From positions 1-53,621 of the forward strand of contig CAIKRV010000082.1 in NCBI GenBank assembly GCA_903829945.1: DNA of 53,621 bases. The letters run 5' to 3'. The stretch is from an uncultured bacterium. GTDB taxonomy: Bacteria > Bacteroidota > Bacteroidia > CAILMK01. Below the pieces are notes generated by a model. That model did no database searches and was not told the origin of the DNA. It saw only the letters and a program-made list of their open reading frames with translations. Of this stretch, positions 6,163 through 16,112 are shown one piece after another (positions within the stretch are counted from its first letter, which is position 1; each line of letters begins with the position of its first letter). Made by a program: the position numbers and the translations under genes.

Positions 6163-7797
6163 ATGAAAACATTAATCTTTAGTACCCTAATTATTGCGTG
6201 TCTTGCATCCTGTACCATGAAAAAATCTGCTGATTTGCTTATCCTCCATGCTAAAATTTATAGCGTGAATACTGCCAATACCATTTATGAAGCCATGGCT
6301 GTTAAGGATGGAAAAATTTTGGAATTAGGAAGTTCAATTGCTTTGGAACAAAAATATAAGGCCAGGGAAAAATTGGATGCGAAAGGAAAATTTATTTATC
6401 CCGGTTTTATCGATGCCCATTGCCATTTTTATAGTTATGGCCTGGGCTTGCAAAGGGTAGCTTTGGAAGGGACTTCTTCCTTTGCGGAAGTATTGCAACG
6501 GGTAAAGAAATTTGCATCCACCCACCAAGATAGTTGGATCATTGGCCGGGGCTGGGATCAAAATGATTGGGATATCAAACAATTCCCGGATAAGCAGGAA
6601 CTGGATCTAATGTTTCCGCATACACCCGTCATGCTGAGTAGGGTGGACGGACATGCAGCTTTGGTGAATTCCGAAGCATTGCGTAGGGCGGGAATAAATA
6701 AAAATACTAAGGTGGATGGCGGACTGATCCTCCTGAAAAATAATGAGCCGAGTGGGATATTAATTGATAATGCCATGGATTTGGTAAAATCCATTATTCC
6801 TAAACCGAATGCACTACAGCGAGCGCAAGCATTATTGGCGGCGCAACGCAATTGTTTTGCAGTAGGACTTACCACTGTAGATGATGCGGGTTTAAGTATG
6901 GACATGGTGGATTTAATTTTAAAAATGCAAGCCGATAAAAAATTAAGCATGCGCATATATGCCATGCTCAATGGTACTATGGCTAATATTGATGCATTAA
7001 TAAAACGCAGGAAAATAAAGACGCCCCATTTGAATGTTTGTTCATTTAAATTTTATGCAGATGGAGCCTTAGGTTCCAGAGGTGCTTTATTATTGGCTCC
7101 CTATTCGGATGAACCGAATACGCAAGGATTGTTATTGATGCATGAGGACTCCTTAAATAATTATGCAAAAATTTTATATGATCATCAATTTCAAATGTGT
7201 ACGCATTGTATTGGAGATGCCGCCAATAGGTTAATATTGGATATTTACGGCAAACAATTAAAACGACAAAACGATAGACGATGGCGTATAGAGCATGCTC
7301 AAGTAGTAGCGGTGGAGGACAGGGACAAATTTAAAAAATGGAGCATTATTCCATCCGTACAGGCTACGCATGCTACATCGGATATGTATTGGGCGGAAGA
7401 ACGCTTAGGGAAGGAGCGCATGCCCACTGCCTATGCGTACAAGAGTTTGATGCAAGAGCATGGCATGATAGCGGGCGGAAGTGATTTCCCGGTGGAGGAT
7501 ATTAATCCGCTATATGGATTTTATGCGGCTGTTGCCAGGCAGGATAAAAAGGGCTATCCGGCGGGTGGCTTCCAAATGCAAGATGCCCTAACGAGAGAGG
7601 AAGCATTACGTTCCATGACCATTTGGGCAGCCTTTGCCAATTTTGAAGAACATGAAAAGGGTAGTTTGGAAAAAGGGAAATATGCGGATTTTGTAATATT
7701 AAATGAAGATATTATGCAAGTACCCATACATCAGGTACCCGGTGTAAAAATCTGGCGGACTTATTTAGATGGTACTTGTGTGTATGCCGGGAGTTAA
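6163..7797 (+). CDS. Lipoprotein amidohydrolase of the YtcJ/amidohydrolase_3 type
   Basis: The 544-residue protein begins with a lipoprotein signal (IIACLASC, Cys 16), so it is exported and lipid-anchored. The amidohydrolase fold shows the metal motif DAHCHFYSYG near residue 84, RVDGHAALVN, a FKFYADGALGSRGALLL segment, HCIGDAANR, RIEHAQVV and the late metal ligand GSDFPVED. This order matches the YtcJ-like family, which hydrolyses amides or imides of unknown identity. It ends close to actF, with a strong shared hairpin between the convergent genes. Placement in the envelope suggests scavenging of an external substrate. Confidence 0.85.
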   Translation: MKTLIFSTLIIACLASCTMKKSADLLILHAKIYSVNTANTIYEAMAVKDGKILELGSSIALEQKYKAREKLDAKGKFIYPGFIDAHCHFYSYGLGLQRVALEGTSSFAEVLQRVKKFASTHQDSWIIGRGWDQNDWDIKQFPDKQELDLMFPHTPVMLSRVDGHAALVNSEALRRAGINKNTKVDGGLILLKNNEPSGILIDNAMDLVKSIIPKPNALQRAQALLAAQRNCFAVGLTTVDDAGLSMDMVDLILKMQADKKLSMRIYAMLNGTMANIDALIKRRKIKTPHLNVCSFKFYADGALGSRGALLLAPYSDEPNTQGLLLMHEDSLNNYAKILYDHQFQMCTHCIGDAANRLILDIYGKQLKRQNDRRWRIEHAQVVAVEDRDKFKKWSIIPSVQATHATSDMYWAEERLGKERMPTAYAYKSLMQEHGMIAGGSDFPVEDINPLYGFYAAVARQDKKGYPAGGFQMQDALTREEALRSMTIWAAFANFEEHEKGSLEKGKYADFVILNEDIMQVPIHQVPGVKIWRTYLDGTCVYAGS

Positions 7798-7822
7798 GCA
7801 AATATTTTATACCTAAAATCCA

Positions 7823-7858
7823 AAAAGAAAGGCGAACCATCGGGCTCGCCTTTCTTTT
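7823..7858. terminator. Bidirectional terminator between the amidohydrolase gene and actF
   Basis: AAAAGAAAGGCGA (7823-7835) and TCGCCTTTCTTTT (7846-7858) form a perfect 13-bp stem with a 10-base loop. A and T runs are part of the stem on both sides, so it can terminate both converging transcripts. Confidence 0.85.
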
Positions 7859-7877
7859 AAAATATATTTTTTATAAA

Positions 7878-9074
7878 TTAAATATCGTGGTGAAGACTTT
7901 CTACCAAGTAAGGATGATTTTTAGGTAGTAAGTTAGCTTTGGCTAAGGAAGCGCCAACAATGTAAGCAAAAATACCGGCGAAGAATAACCAGAATCCAAT
8001 TTCATAAAAACCAAATCCGGAATCTTTACCTGCGGTCATTGGCATAATAATCATATACCAATCAATATATTTAGCCAATAATAATACGATACATACGAAT
8101 AATACCCAGTTTAAATTTCTTTTCGCATCGCGCATCATAAATAATAAGAAAGGAGCGAAGAAGTTTAAGCTAAGATTGATAAAGAATAAGCTTTTCCATC
8201 CACCGTGCATACGCATGAGGTAATAAGGAGTTTCTTCAGGGAGATTGGCATACCAAATCAATAAATATTGAGACACCCAAGTATAACACCAGAAAATACT
8301 GAATCCAAACATGAATTTACTAACATCATGCATATGGTTTTCATTTACCCATTCCATTTTACCATTCTTTTTAAGGATAATGATAATAAGGTTGGTGAGG
8401 GTCATACATCCAACTAAGGAGCTGGCGAATACATTTACACCGAAAATAGTACTGTACCAATGAGGTTGGATACTCATCAACCAATCCCAGGAAGCTACGC
8501 AGAAGGTAAATCCGAAGAAAGGAAGGAAGAAAGCAGAAAGGCGGAAGGATTTGTTATAATTAAGCATTCCACCAACTTCATCTTCATTTAAAGAATATTT
8601 ACGATAGGCTCTACCGGCAAGTGCCCAGATGGCCAAGAAAAATACGCCGCGGATTAACCAGAAAGGCATATTTAAATAGCCGCTTTTGCCTTGAAGCACG
8701 ACATCATTTTTAACTACATCCGCATGCGTCCATTCATAGATGGCATGCATACCATTATTTTCACCGATAAAAGTAGCTAAGAAAATAACTACAATAACAC
8801 CAATTCCTACAGGAATATACATTCCCATAGCTTCAAAAATTCTTTTAATACCTGAACTCCATGCACCGCTGGCCAAGTATTGAATAGCCATAAAAGCAAC
8901 AGCCAATACGCTGAAAGCGGTAAAATAAAAGCCGCTGAGCAAGAAATTAGCCCAAAAGCGACCCGGTTGGTTATGATCTACGATCAGTCCCAATATAATT
9001 AAAACTACACCAAGGATGCTTGCACCCATGAAGATCGTTTTGTTTCTACTTGTAAATTCAATTCTGCGAATCAT
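7878..9074 (-). CDS. actF: Alternative complex III quinol:cytochrome c oxidoreductase, membrane subunit ActF
   Basis: The 398-residue, highly hydrophobic protein (about ten membrane segments) belongs to the NrfD/PsrC-like ActC/ActF pair and is the shorter member. The features fit: charged RRIEFTSRNK start, WLIRGVFFLAIWALAGRAYR, SWDWLMSIQPHWYSTIFG and a C-terminal HHDI tail. It is the last of six genes on the minus strand (act order A-B-C-D-E-F), 38 bp after actE. ActF, like ActC, lies in the inner membrane and is thought to help form the quinol-side and possibly proton-conducting part of the complex. In many Bacteroidota the oxidase genes follow actF, but here a terminator and a convergent gene follow. 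Confidence 0.93.
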   Translation of the reverse strand: MIRRIEFTSRNKTIFMGASILGVVLIILGLIVDHNQPGRFWANFLLSGFYFTAFSVLAVAFMAIQYLASGAWSSGIKRIFEAMGMYIPVGIGVIVVIFLATFIGENNGMHAIYEWTHADVVKNDVVLQGKSGYLNMPFWLIRGVFFLAIWALAGRAYRKYSLNEDEVGGMLNYNKSFRLSAFFLPFFGFTFCVASWDWLMSIQPHWYSTIFGVNVFASSLVGCMTLTNLIIIILKKNGKMEWVNENHMHDVSKFMFGFSIFWCYTWVSQYLLIWYANLPEETPYYLMRMHGGWKSLFFINLSLNFFAPFLLFMMRDAKRNLNWVLFVCIVLLLAKYIDWYMIIMPMTAGKDSGFGFYEIGFWLFFAGIFAYIVGASLAKANLLPKNHPYLVESLHHDI

Positions 9075-9112
9075 CGTATTCTGTTATGATTGTTTCTTTA
9101 CCTTAGTTTAAA

Positions 9113-9769
9113 TTAGTTTCCGGCGGAGGCAGTTGCTTCAGCAGGAGCTGCCGTAGCAGCCTTGGATGCTTGGTCTTTAATGTATGAAATAATTAACCAA
9201 CGTTGGTCAGGAGATAATTGGGAAGCATGAGACCCCATTAAGTTTCTGCCATACGTGATGCTATGGTACATTTTACCTTCAGGCAAAGTTTGTAAAAGTG
9301 CAAACTTGCTAAAATCCCAAGTTGGAGGAGGGTACACGCCGCCACTCACTAAAGAGCCTTGCGGAGAACCTTCTTTACCATGACATTGCCAGCAATAAAC
9401 TTCAAATAATCTTTTACCTTCAGCCATATGATCTGGAGAAGCGGTAATCGGATTTTTAAGTTCTTTTCCGGCTTGTTCATACCCTTCGTTAGTATTAGGG
9501 TAAGTATAATAATAGGCCAATTTACCGCGAGCAATAGTGCCCTTAACTGGTAAGCGCATATTTAAAGAATCCTTATTGTAAATCAGTTCATGATGTTTCC
9601 ATTGGGACAATGGATCATATGGAACCGAGTAATACATATCCCCTTCAAATTCATAAACGAATCCCGGATCATTCGGGTCGTAATTCTTAGAGTCAGGGTT
9701 TCTGCTGTAAGAGCAAGCCCCAAGACCGATTAACGCTGCTAAAATACTTCCTGTGATTATCTTCTTCAT
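9113..9769 (-). CDS. actE: Alternative complex III monoheme cytochrome c subunit ActE
   Basis: The 218-residue lipoprotein (IGLGACSYS, Cys 19) has one c-type heme motif, CWQCHG, near residue 126. A Met-rich stretch about 40 residues further on (GKMYHSITYGRNLMGSHAS) contains the likely axial methionine. ActE is the periplasmic heme subunit that passes electrons from the pentaheme ActA toward a cytochrome c or oxidase. The Ala-rich C-terminal tail (AATAAPAEATASAGN) is low complexity. It sits between actD (5 bp upstream) and actF in the operon. Confidence 0.93.
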   Translation of the reverse strand: MKKIITGSILAALIGLGACSYSRNPDSKNYDPNDPGFVYEFEGDMYYSVPYDPLSQWKHHELIYNKDSLNMRLPVKGTIARGKLAYYYTYPNTNEGYEQAGKELKNPITASPDHMAEGKRLFEVYCWQCHGKEGSPQGSLVSGGVYPPPTWDFSKFALLQTLPEGKMYHSITYGRNLMGSHASQLSPDQRWLIISYIKDQASKAATAAPAEATASAGN

Positions 9770-9774
9770 CGCGA

Positions 9775-10344
9775 TTATTTCAATTTAAAAGGTATTGGGA
9801 AAGGCATATTGTGATCCACATGAACGTCATCTCTCAATTCTTCTACCCCCCATGCTTTCATGTTATTTCTAATTTCATCCGCTCTGGAATCTATTTCCAA
9901 TAAAACCACAAATTTATCAGCGGTAGAACGTGGTTCATAAATAACAGGAATTACACCCGGAGCAAGTCTGGAAATGCAAAGATAAGTAGCCACCATACCG
10001 AGGGCGGTAATTAAAACCGTACACTCAAATAATATTGGCATAAAGGATAATAAAGGCCAAATTGGTTTACCGCCAATATTCATTGGCCAATCAAAGGTAT
10101 TGGTATAGCCGGTAAGTGATAAACCGAACAATAAACCGATACAGCCGAATGCGAATGCAGCCACACCGAGGTTTGATCTTTTTACACCTAATACACGTTC
10201 TATGCCGTGTACCGGAAATGGGGTGAATACTTCAATAATGCCGTATCCTTTTTCCCTTGATTTTCTTAATGCACCCATCAGTACTTCATCATCGTTGAAT
10301 ACTGCTACAATGCAATTGGTCCGTCTTATTTTAATAATGCTCAT
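9775..10344 (-). CDS. actD: Alternative complex III subunit ActD (DUF3341)
   Basis: The 189-residue protein has an N-terminal soluble part (IVAVFNDDEVLMGALRKSR and EVFTPFPVHGIERVLG) and two membrane helices at about residues 60-80 and 100-125. This is the usual DUF3341 architecture. The PFPVHGIE motif is a family hallmark. ActD is a small membrane subunit bridging ActC and ActF. Its coding region overlaps neither neighbour: it starts 34 bp after actC and stops 5 bp before actE, consistent with tight cotranscription. Confidence 0.92.
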   Translation of the reverse strand: MSIIKIRRTNCIVAVFNDDEVLMGALRKSREKGYGIIEVFTPFPVHGIERVLGVKRSNLGVAAFAFGCIGLLFGLSLTGYTNTFDWPMNIGGKPIWPLLSFMPILFECTVLITALGMVATYLCISRLAPGVIPVIYEPRSTADKFVVLLEIDSRADEIRNNMKAWGVEELRDDVHVDHNMPFPIPFKLK

Positions 10345-10378
10345 TGTATAAAATAATGGCTTGTCTGTTTCTTAAAAA

Positions 10379-11854
10379 TTAATGGTGGTGTTCGCCTACG
10401 GTTTCGTGCTCATCATGTCCGTGTCCATGTGCCGCAGCAGCCAATTCATATGCCTTATCTTGGTCATAATCTTGTTCGCCATGGTAAGCACCTGCCGGTT
10501 TGCCATGAGTTGTTTTCTTATATATCATTTTTACTTCCGCAATTGCAATTACCGGTAGGTATTTAGCAAATAAGAAAAATAAAACGAAGAATAATCCGAT
10601 AGTACCTACAAACATTCCAAACTCAACCCAAGTTGGAACATACATTGCCCAAGAGGATGGTAAAAAGTCGCGGTGAAGTGAAGTAACAATAATTACAAAA
10701 CGTTCAAACCACATTCCGATATTTACGAAAATGGACATGATAAAGATAAAAATAGGACTGCGACGGAATTTTCTAACCCAGAATAACTGAGGAGAAACCA
10801 CGTTACAGGAAATCATAATCCAATAAGACCACCAGTAAGGACCGAAGGCACGGTTAATAAAGGTAAATTGTTCGTAACTATAACCGGAATACCAAGCCAT
10901 AAAAAACTCGGTACCGTATGCAATACCCACCATAGTCCCGGTTAGGGTAATGATTTTGGACATCGCTTCCAAGTGACCGATGGTAATATATTTTTCTAAG
11001 CGCATTACTTTACGCGCAATAATTAATAAAGTTAATACCATTGCGAAGCCTGAGAAAATGGCACCAGCAACGAAGTAAGGAGGGAAGATGGTGGTATGCC
11101 ATCCCGGTAATACCGAAGTAGCAAAGTCAAAGGATACGATGGTATGTACGGAAAGTACTAACGGGGTAGCTAAACCTGCAAGAATTAAGCTTACCAATTC
11201 AAATCTATTCCACTGACGGATAGACCCGGTCCACCCAAAACTGAAGAAATTGAAAATATGCCAGCGTGTTTTAGATTTTGCACGGTCGCGAAGGGTAGCA
11301 AGGTCAGGAATAATACCGGTATACCAGAATACAATGGATACAGTAAAATAAGTTGAAATGGCAAATACGTCCCAAAGCAATGCAGAGTTGAAATTCGGCC
11401 AAAGTGGACCGTAATCATTCGGCAAAGGAAGGGTGAAGAATGCATTCCAAACACGTCCCATGTGGAATATTGGGAATTGGCCTGCGCAAACCACCGCAAA
11501 AAGCGTCATCGCTTCCGCAGAACGGTTAATTGAATTACGCCAGTCTTGGCGGAATAATAATAAAATGGCGGAAATTAAAGTACCGGCGTGACCAATACCA
11601 ATCCACCATACAAAGTTGGTAATATCAAATCCCCAACCAATGGTTTTGTTTAATCCCCAAGAACCAATACCATGAGTAACTTCATAATAAAAGCTAACTA
11701 TACCAATACAGAGCGTTAGCATGGCAATAGTGAAACCAATATACCAGTGTTTGGTAGGTTTGGCTTCAGCTGGAGCGCAAATTTCGTCTGTAATGACGCT
11801 ATAGTTGGTTTCTCCAAATATTAGAGGTTCCCGTATCGCGGCTTCATGACTCAT
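10379..11854 (-). CDS. actC: Alternative complex III membrane subunit ActC (NrfD/PsrC-like)
   Basis: The 491-residue polytopic protein has about ten hydrophobic segments. It carries NrfD-type signatures including [20 protein letters not shown] near residue 80, [20 protein letters not shown] and [15 protein letters not shown]. The C-terminus is His-rich ([16 protein letters not shown]), which is common in Bacteroidota ActC. It holds the quinol-binding region next to the iron-sulfur subunit ActB. Its start is 24 bp after actB. Confidence 0.95.
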   Translation of the reverse strand: MSHEAAIREPLIFGETNYSVITDEICAPAEAKPTKHWYIGFTIAMLTLCIGIVSFYYEVTHGIGSWGLNKTIGWGFDITNFVWWIGIGHAGTLISAILLLFRQDWRNSINRSAEAMTLFAVVCAGQFPIFHMGRVWNAFFTLPLPNDYGPLWPNFNSALLWDVFAISTYFTVSIVFWYTGIIPDLATLRDRAKSKTRWHIFNFFSFGWTGSIRQWNRFELVSLILAGLATPLVLSVHTIVSFDFATSVLPGWHTTIFPPYFVAGAIFSGFAMVLTLLIIARKVMRLEKYITIGHLEAMSKIITLTGTMVGIAYGTEFFMAWYSGYSYEQFTFINRAFGPYWWSYWIMISCNVVSPQLFWVRKFRRSPIFIFIMSIFVNIGMWFERFVIIVTSLHRDFLPSSWAMYVPTWVEFGMFVGTIGLFFVLFFLFAKYLPVIAIAEVKMIYKKTTHGKPAGAYHGEQDYDQDKAYELAAAAHGHGHDEHETVGEHHH

Positions 11855-11878
11855 CTTCTGTTTCCTTTTCTATTTTTG

Positions 11879-14800
11879 TTAAGCAATTGTTTCATTCGAG
11901 TTTCTAACCTTAGACATATAATTTACTGAAGGTCTTACGTTCAATTCAGTTAATATCTTATAGGTACGTTTGTTTTCAAGCAATTTGCTGATTTCACTGT
12001 TCGGATCATTCATATCACCGAATACAATGGCATTAGCAGGGCAACTTTGTTGACAAGCCGTTTTGATTTCTCCATCTTTTAATGCACGTCCTTCTTTCTT
12101 CGCATCAAGTTTTCCAACTTGGATACGTTGTACGCAGAAAGTACATTTTTCCATGACACCACGCGTACGAACGGTAACATCAGGATTTAATACCATTCTG
12201 CCAAGGTCAGTTTGCATTGGATAATCTTTAAATTTATCATTTAAAGCATAGTTGAACCAATTGAAGCGTCTTACTTTGTAAGGACAGTTATTTGCGCAAT
12301 AACGTGTTCCCACACAACGATTATAAGCTTGTTGGTTCAAACCTTCAGAACTATGTGAAATGGCATTTACCGGACAAACTGTTTCGCAAGGAGCATTGGA
12401 GCATTGCTGACACATGATTGGTTGGAATACCACTTTAACTTTTTCGTAGTTGCCTAATTTGTTTTCAGCACCTAACTTATCTAGTTCTTTATATTTATCG
12501 TGATAAATTTCTTTAGGACCTTCCTCAGAAATGGAATAGTAACGGTCTATACGTAACCAGTGCATTTCTCTTCTGCGACGAACTTCATCTTTACCAACTA
12601 CTGGTACATTGTTTTCAGCCTGACAGCTTACTACACAAGCATTACATCCGGTACATGCGTTCAAATCTACCGCCATGCCCCATTGGTGACCCGGGTAGCG
12701 GTAATCCTGCCACAAAGAAATACGCAAGGAACTTTCTTCTTTTTCCTTTTTCTCCATTTCCTTGTAATAGCTACCATTGGCAATTTCAGCAATAGTAGTT
12801 TCCCTCACAAGATCACGACCTTCCATATGGTGGTGCGTTTGTGATTGCGCTAAAGGATAATTTTCTCCGGTCTTAGTAATGGTTACGGTTTGACCGCCGA
12901 AAATAAGTGCATTATCGGTAACGGTAGCAAAAGGATAGGCATTGGCACCAATACCTGCAGCTACTTTATAGGTAGCGCTTTCTTTGGCATTATGACCATA
13001 ACCTTTGGCGATAGCTATGGTATTATATTTTTGTCCCGGTTGTTTCAAAACAGGAAGTTTAACTGAATAGTTACTTCCTTTAGCTTTGATTTCAACGACA
13101 TCTTCATCATTTAAGCCTAATTTTTCTGCTAATTTTGGTGAAATAGCAGCATAATTGTCCCAACTTACTTTTGAAATTGGATCAGGCATTTCTTGCAACC
13201 AAGGGTTATTGGCATCACGACCATCACGAATAGCTACTTTTTCATAAATAACTACTTCGATATCGCCGGATTCAGCAGCTACTTTTGCAGCGGAGGCTAA
13301 ATTGCCATTGAAGGAATAAGATTTTGCGTTTTTAGATTCCATGCTGATAAAACCTCTTTCAAGGCTATGCATCCAGAAATCTTCAAAGTTTTTATATTCT
13401 CCGCCACCGTAGAAATTTTCTTTCCAATTTTTCTTTACAAACTCATCATAAGTGGTAGAAATTCCTGCCCATAATAATAAGCTTTCTTCAGCTGCACGGG
13501 TATTGAAAATAGGAGAGATGGAAGGTTGATATAAGCTTATATATCCTGCTTTTGGCATATCATCACCCCAACTTTCCAAGAAGTGGTTGGTAGGTGCTAC
13601 AGCAGTACATCTTTCAGAGGTTTCATCCAAACGTGTAGAAAAGGCAATAGATGTTTTAACTTTTGCTAAACCATCATTGAATTTTTTTGCATCCGGATAA
13701 GTATAAGAAGGATTGCAATCATGAATAATTAAAGTACCAACGGTACCGGCATTCATTTCATTTACTAAGGCAATCATTTCTTTATCATTACCTTGATATT
13801 GGTAAGAAGGATTGTCTAAATCAATAGTATTTCCATAGGCACCAAGCATGCTATTGATAGAAGCTACCAATGCTTGATGATCAGGATTATTTGAACCACA
13901 AATAACTAAAGCCTTACCCTTATTTTTTACAAGGTGAGTAGCCGCCATTTTAATGCTATTACCGGCAAGTTCTAAGGAAGAACTTCCTGCTTGAGCACCA
14001 CCGGTACCTTCAGCCACATAATTATGTAAACGCACAAGTGCAGCTCCAATTTGAGAAGGAGATAAAGTTGCTCGGTGGTCTGCATTAGAACCGCTTAATG
14101 ATAAAGTAGATTCGAATTGGAAATGGAAAAGAAAATCTTCCGGTTTTCCACCTTCAACTTTACGGGCAGAAGTATATTGTTTTGTAAATTCTACAGGAGA
14201 AATCCAAGTGCCTAAGAAATCGGCATCCACACTTACTAAAGATTTAGCGTTAGCTATATTAAAGGAAGGTAAAACCGCTTTGCCAAAACCTTGCTCATGC
14301 GCATCTATAATTGCAGAGGCAGAAGCAGCATCATATTGAATATGTTTAGCGTTTGGATATTTTTTAATAAAGGTTTCAATGGCAGCCTTGGTAGAAGGAC
14401 TACTAATAGTACCTGTTAATAAACGAATCGCACCGCCGGCACTTAGTGCACTACTTGCAAGTGTATCAATTGCTTTCCAGTCAGCAGCTTTATTATTTAC
14501 CACCGGATGTGACAAACGACCTAAATCATAAAGATTTAAAACCGTACCTTGTCCAACGGCACAAACCCCGCCTTTAGAGAAAGGAGATTCAGCATTACCT
14601 TCAATTTTAATCGGACGACCTTCCCTTGTTTTTACAAGCAAGGAGCAGCGTGCATTACATCCACCACAAGTAGTAGCATAATAATTTGCTACACCCGGAT
14701 CAATTTCAACAGGCTTATTAATGTAAGGAACTACATTCTTAACCGGACTACGGGAGCAAGCTGCCAGGGTAGCGGCAGTAATACCGAAGCCCATGAACTT

Positions 14801-14959
14801 AAGGAAATCCCTGCGGTTAGAACTAAGTTCCAAGTCATCTTCTTTCAAGACTTTACTTAAAGGTAGCTTCTCAGCGAATTCATTCATGCGATTTTTTTCA
14901 AAATCCGCATCATGATGCAATTCCTCTAAGCCTTTCCAATATTTATTAGTAGTTTCCAT
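11879..14959 (-). CDS. actB: Alternative complex III iron-sulfur/molybdopterin-like subunit ActB
   Basis: This large fused protein (1,026 residues) has a TAT-variant signal at SSNRRDFLKFMGFGITAATL with a following LAAC. A molybdopterin-oxidoreductase-like half comes next (CGGCNARCSLLV near residue 98, and KGGVCAVGQG). The C-terminal half is ferredoxin-like, with cysteine groups CTGCNACVVSCQ (near 767), CQQCSNAPCETVCP (near 850), CVGTRYCANNCPY (near 882) and CTFCVQRI with ACQQSCPANAI. These fit four Fe-S centres, one expected to be a [3Fe-4S]. In characterised ActB proteins the Mo cofactor is absent, so the N-terminal half is probably structural. It acts at the periplasmic side of the inner membrane, taking electrons from quinol. 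Confidence 0.95.
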   Translation of the reverse strand: METTNKYWKGLEELHHDADFEKNRMNEFAEKLPLSKVLKEDDLELSSNRRDFLKFMGFGITAATLAACSRSPVKNVVPYINKPVEIDPGVANYYATTCGGCNARCSLLVKTREGRPIKIEGNAESPFSKGGVCAVGQGTVLNLYDLGRLSHPVVNNKAADWKAIDTLASSALSAGGAIRLLTGTISSPSTKAAIETFIKKYPNAKHIQYDAASASAIIDAHEQGFGKAVLPSFNIANAKSLVSVDADFLGTWISPVEFTKQYTSARKVEGGKPEDFLFHFQFESTLSLSGSNADHRATLSPSQIGAALVRLHNYVAEGTGGAQAGSSSLELAGNSIKMAATHLVKNKGKALVICGSNNPDHQALVASINSMLGAYGNTIDLDNPSYQYQGNDKEMIALVNEMNAGTVGTLIIHDCNPSYTYPDAKKFNDGLAKVKTSIAFSTRLDETSERCTAVAPTNHFLESWGDDMPKAGYISLYQPSISPIFNTRAAEESLLLWAGISTTYDEFVKKNWKENFYGGGEYKNFEDFWMHSLERGFISMESKNAKSYSFNGNLASAAKVAAESGDIEVVIYEKVAIRDGRDANNPWLQEMPDPISKVSWDNYAAISPKLAEKLGLNDEDVVEIKAKGSNYSVKLPVLKQPGQKYNTIAIAKGYGHNAKESATYKVAAGIGANAYPFATVTDNALIFGGQTVTITKTGENYPLAQSQTHHHMEGRDLVRETTIAEIANGSYYKEMEKKEKEESSLRISLWQDYRYPGHQWGMAVDLNACTGCNACVVSCQAENNVPVVGKDEVRRRREMHWLRIDRYYSISEEGPKEIYHDKYKELDKLGAENKLGNYEKVKVVFQPIMCQQCSNAPCETVCPVNAISHSSEGLNQQAYNRCVGTRYCANNCPYKVRRFNWFNYALNDKFKDYPMQTDLGRMVLNPDVTVRTRGVMEKCTFCVQRIQVGKLDAKKEGRALKDGEIKTACQQSCPANAIVFGDMNDPNSEISKLLENKRTYKILTELNVRPSVNYMSKVRNSNETIA

Positions 14960-15004
14960 GTACTTATTTAAAGTAGTCAGTATTCTGTGATTGTTAAATT
15001 TATC

Positions 15005-15907
15005 TTAATAATGGCATTTTGCACATTCTAAACCACCCATTTGCGCAACGGTATAGGTTTTATGTTTCTTTACAAAATCATAAGTAGAAGTATAGTATGC
15101 ATTATCACTATCTATATGTGCCTCGCGGTGACAGTTAATACACCAGCCCATTTCGAGGGTAGAGGCTTGAACCACGCGCTCCATTTCTTGAACTTTACCA
15201 TGACATTGTTCGCATTTTACTTTACCCGCAACTACGTGTTGTGCGTGGTTAAAATAAACGTGGTCAGGTAAGTTATGAACACGTACCCAACGAATTGGGG
15301 TATTGTTTTTGTATGCTGCTTCCAATTTGGCCAATTCCTCACTTCCGTATTGCGGACCGGATTTGATCGCCTTGTGGCAATTCATACATATATTAACGGA
15401 TGGAATATTAGCTTGTTTTGATTTTTCAACCCCGGTATGGCAATATTGGCATTGGATACCATATTGGCCTGCATGGATTTTGTGGTTGAATTTAATCGGT
15501 TGTTCAGGGGCGTAACCCACTTGAGTACCTAAATCTTGTGCCCTATTATACCAATCCACAAAAGTGAATCCGGTTAATATGGTTAAAATGGCAAGCACGA
15601 TAAAAATCGGGTTTATGGTGCTTTTGATGTAATGCCACTTTAAGGCTAGGCCTGTCAATTGTTTGCCTTCTGATCCTTTTTCAGTTGACTTTACCGCGGA
15701 ACGCAAGGATATTACACGACCTATGAGCAAAAATAATATTGCTACACAGATAATCAGTGCAATAGGGAAGGGGATCCCTAAAAATGTACTGCTGGATTCA
15801 GACGCCACCGGCGCCGCTTCAGCAGCATAGGCGCTACTTGATAAAGTGATGAAAAAGAGATGTAATAGTAGAAGTCCTGAGACGAATTTGAAAGTTTTAC
15901 CGGTCAT
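15005..15907 (-). CDS. actA: Alternative complex III pentaheme cytochrome c subunit ActA
   Basis: The 300-residue protein has a signal or anchor segment (residues 1-29), two further membrane segments (about 43-66 and 100-118) and five CxxCH heme motifs: CQYCH (153), CMNCH (174), CEQCH (232), CINCH (256) and CAKCH (295). Five hemes are the norm for ActA, which moves electrons along the periplasmic face toward ActE. This is the first gene of the operon, 45 bp before actB. A TAATTTTG box lies about 50 bases upstream of the ATG. Confidence 0.95.
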   Translation of the reverse strand: MTGKTFKFVSGLLLLHLFFITLSSSAYAAEAAPVASESSSTFLGIPFPIALIICVAILFLLIGRVISLRSAVKSTEKGSEGKQLTGLALKWHYIKSTINPIFIVLAILTILTGFTFVDWYNRAQDLGTQVGYAPEQPIKFNHKIHAGQYGIQCQYCHTGVEKSKQANIPSVNICMNCHKAIKSGPQYGSEELAKLEAAYKNNTPIRWVRVHNLPDHVYFNHAQHVVAGKVKCEQCHGKVQEMERVVQASTLEMGWCINCHREAHIDSDNAYYTSTYDFVKKHKTYTVAQMGGLECAKCHY

Positions 15908-15961
15908 CTTACTTGTGCTTTTTGCAATGCGGATGCGCTTTTACGCACCCTATTTCGTGCG

Positions 15962-15969
15962 CAAAATTA
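15962..15969 (-). promoter_or_regulatory. -7 element TAATTTTG, likely promoter of the act operon
   Basis: The minus-strand TAATTTTG fits TAnnTTTG and places the transcript start near 15955, giving a leader of about 48 bases to the ActA start at 15907. No good -33 element was seen. Confidence 0.45.
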
Positions 15970-16112
15970 ACCGTAAAATTTTTACATAACGAATAGTTTA
16001 AGGATAAATTGTAATTTAGATTCTGTCTAAATAATAAAGTGTTTTTTTATTCTCTTTGATTGTGAATACTTTTATTAATATTTTCGCTGTGTAAATAATT
16101 TAAATTAACACC

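Noticed and set aside
11879-14959. ActB as a working molybdenum enzyme
   Set aside because: Gene order and partner subunits show an alternative complex III, whose ActB has the fold but no Mo cofactor.
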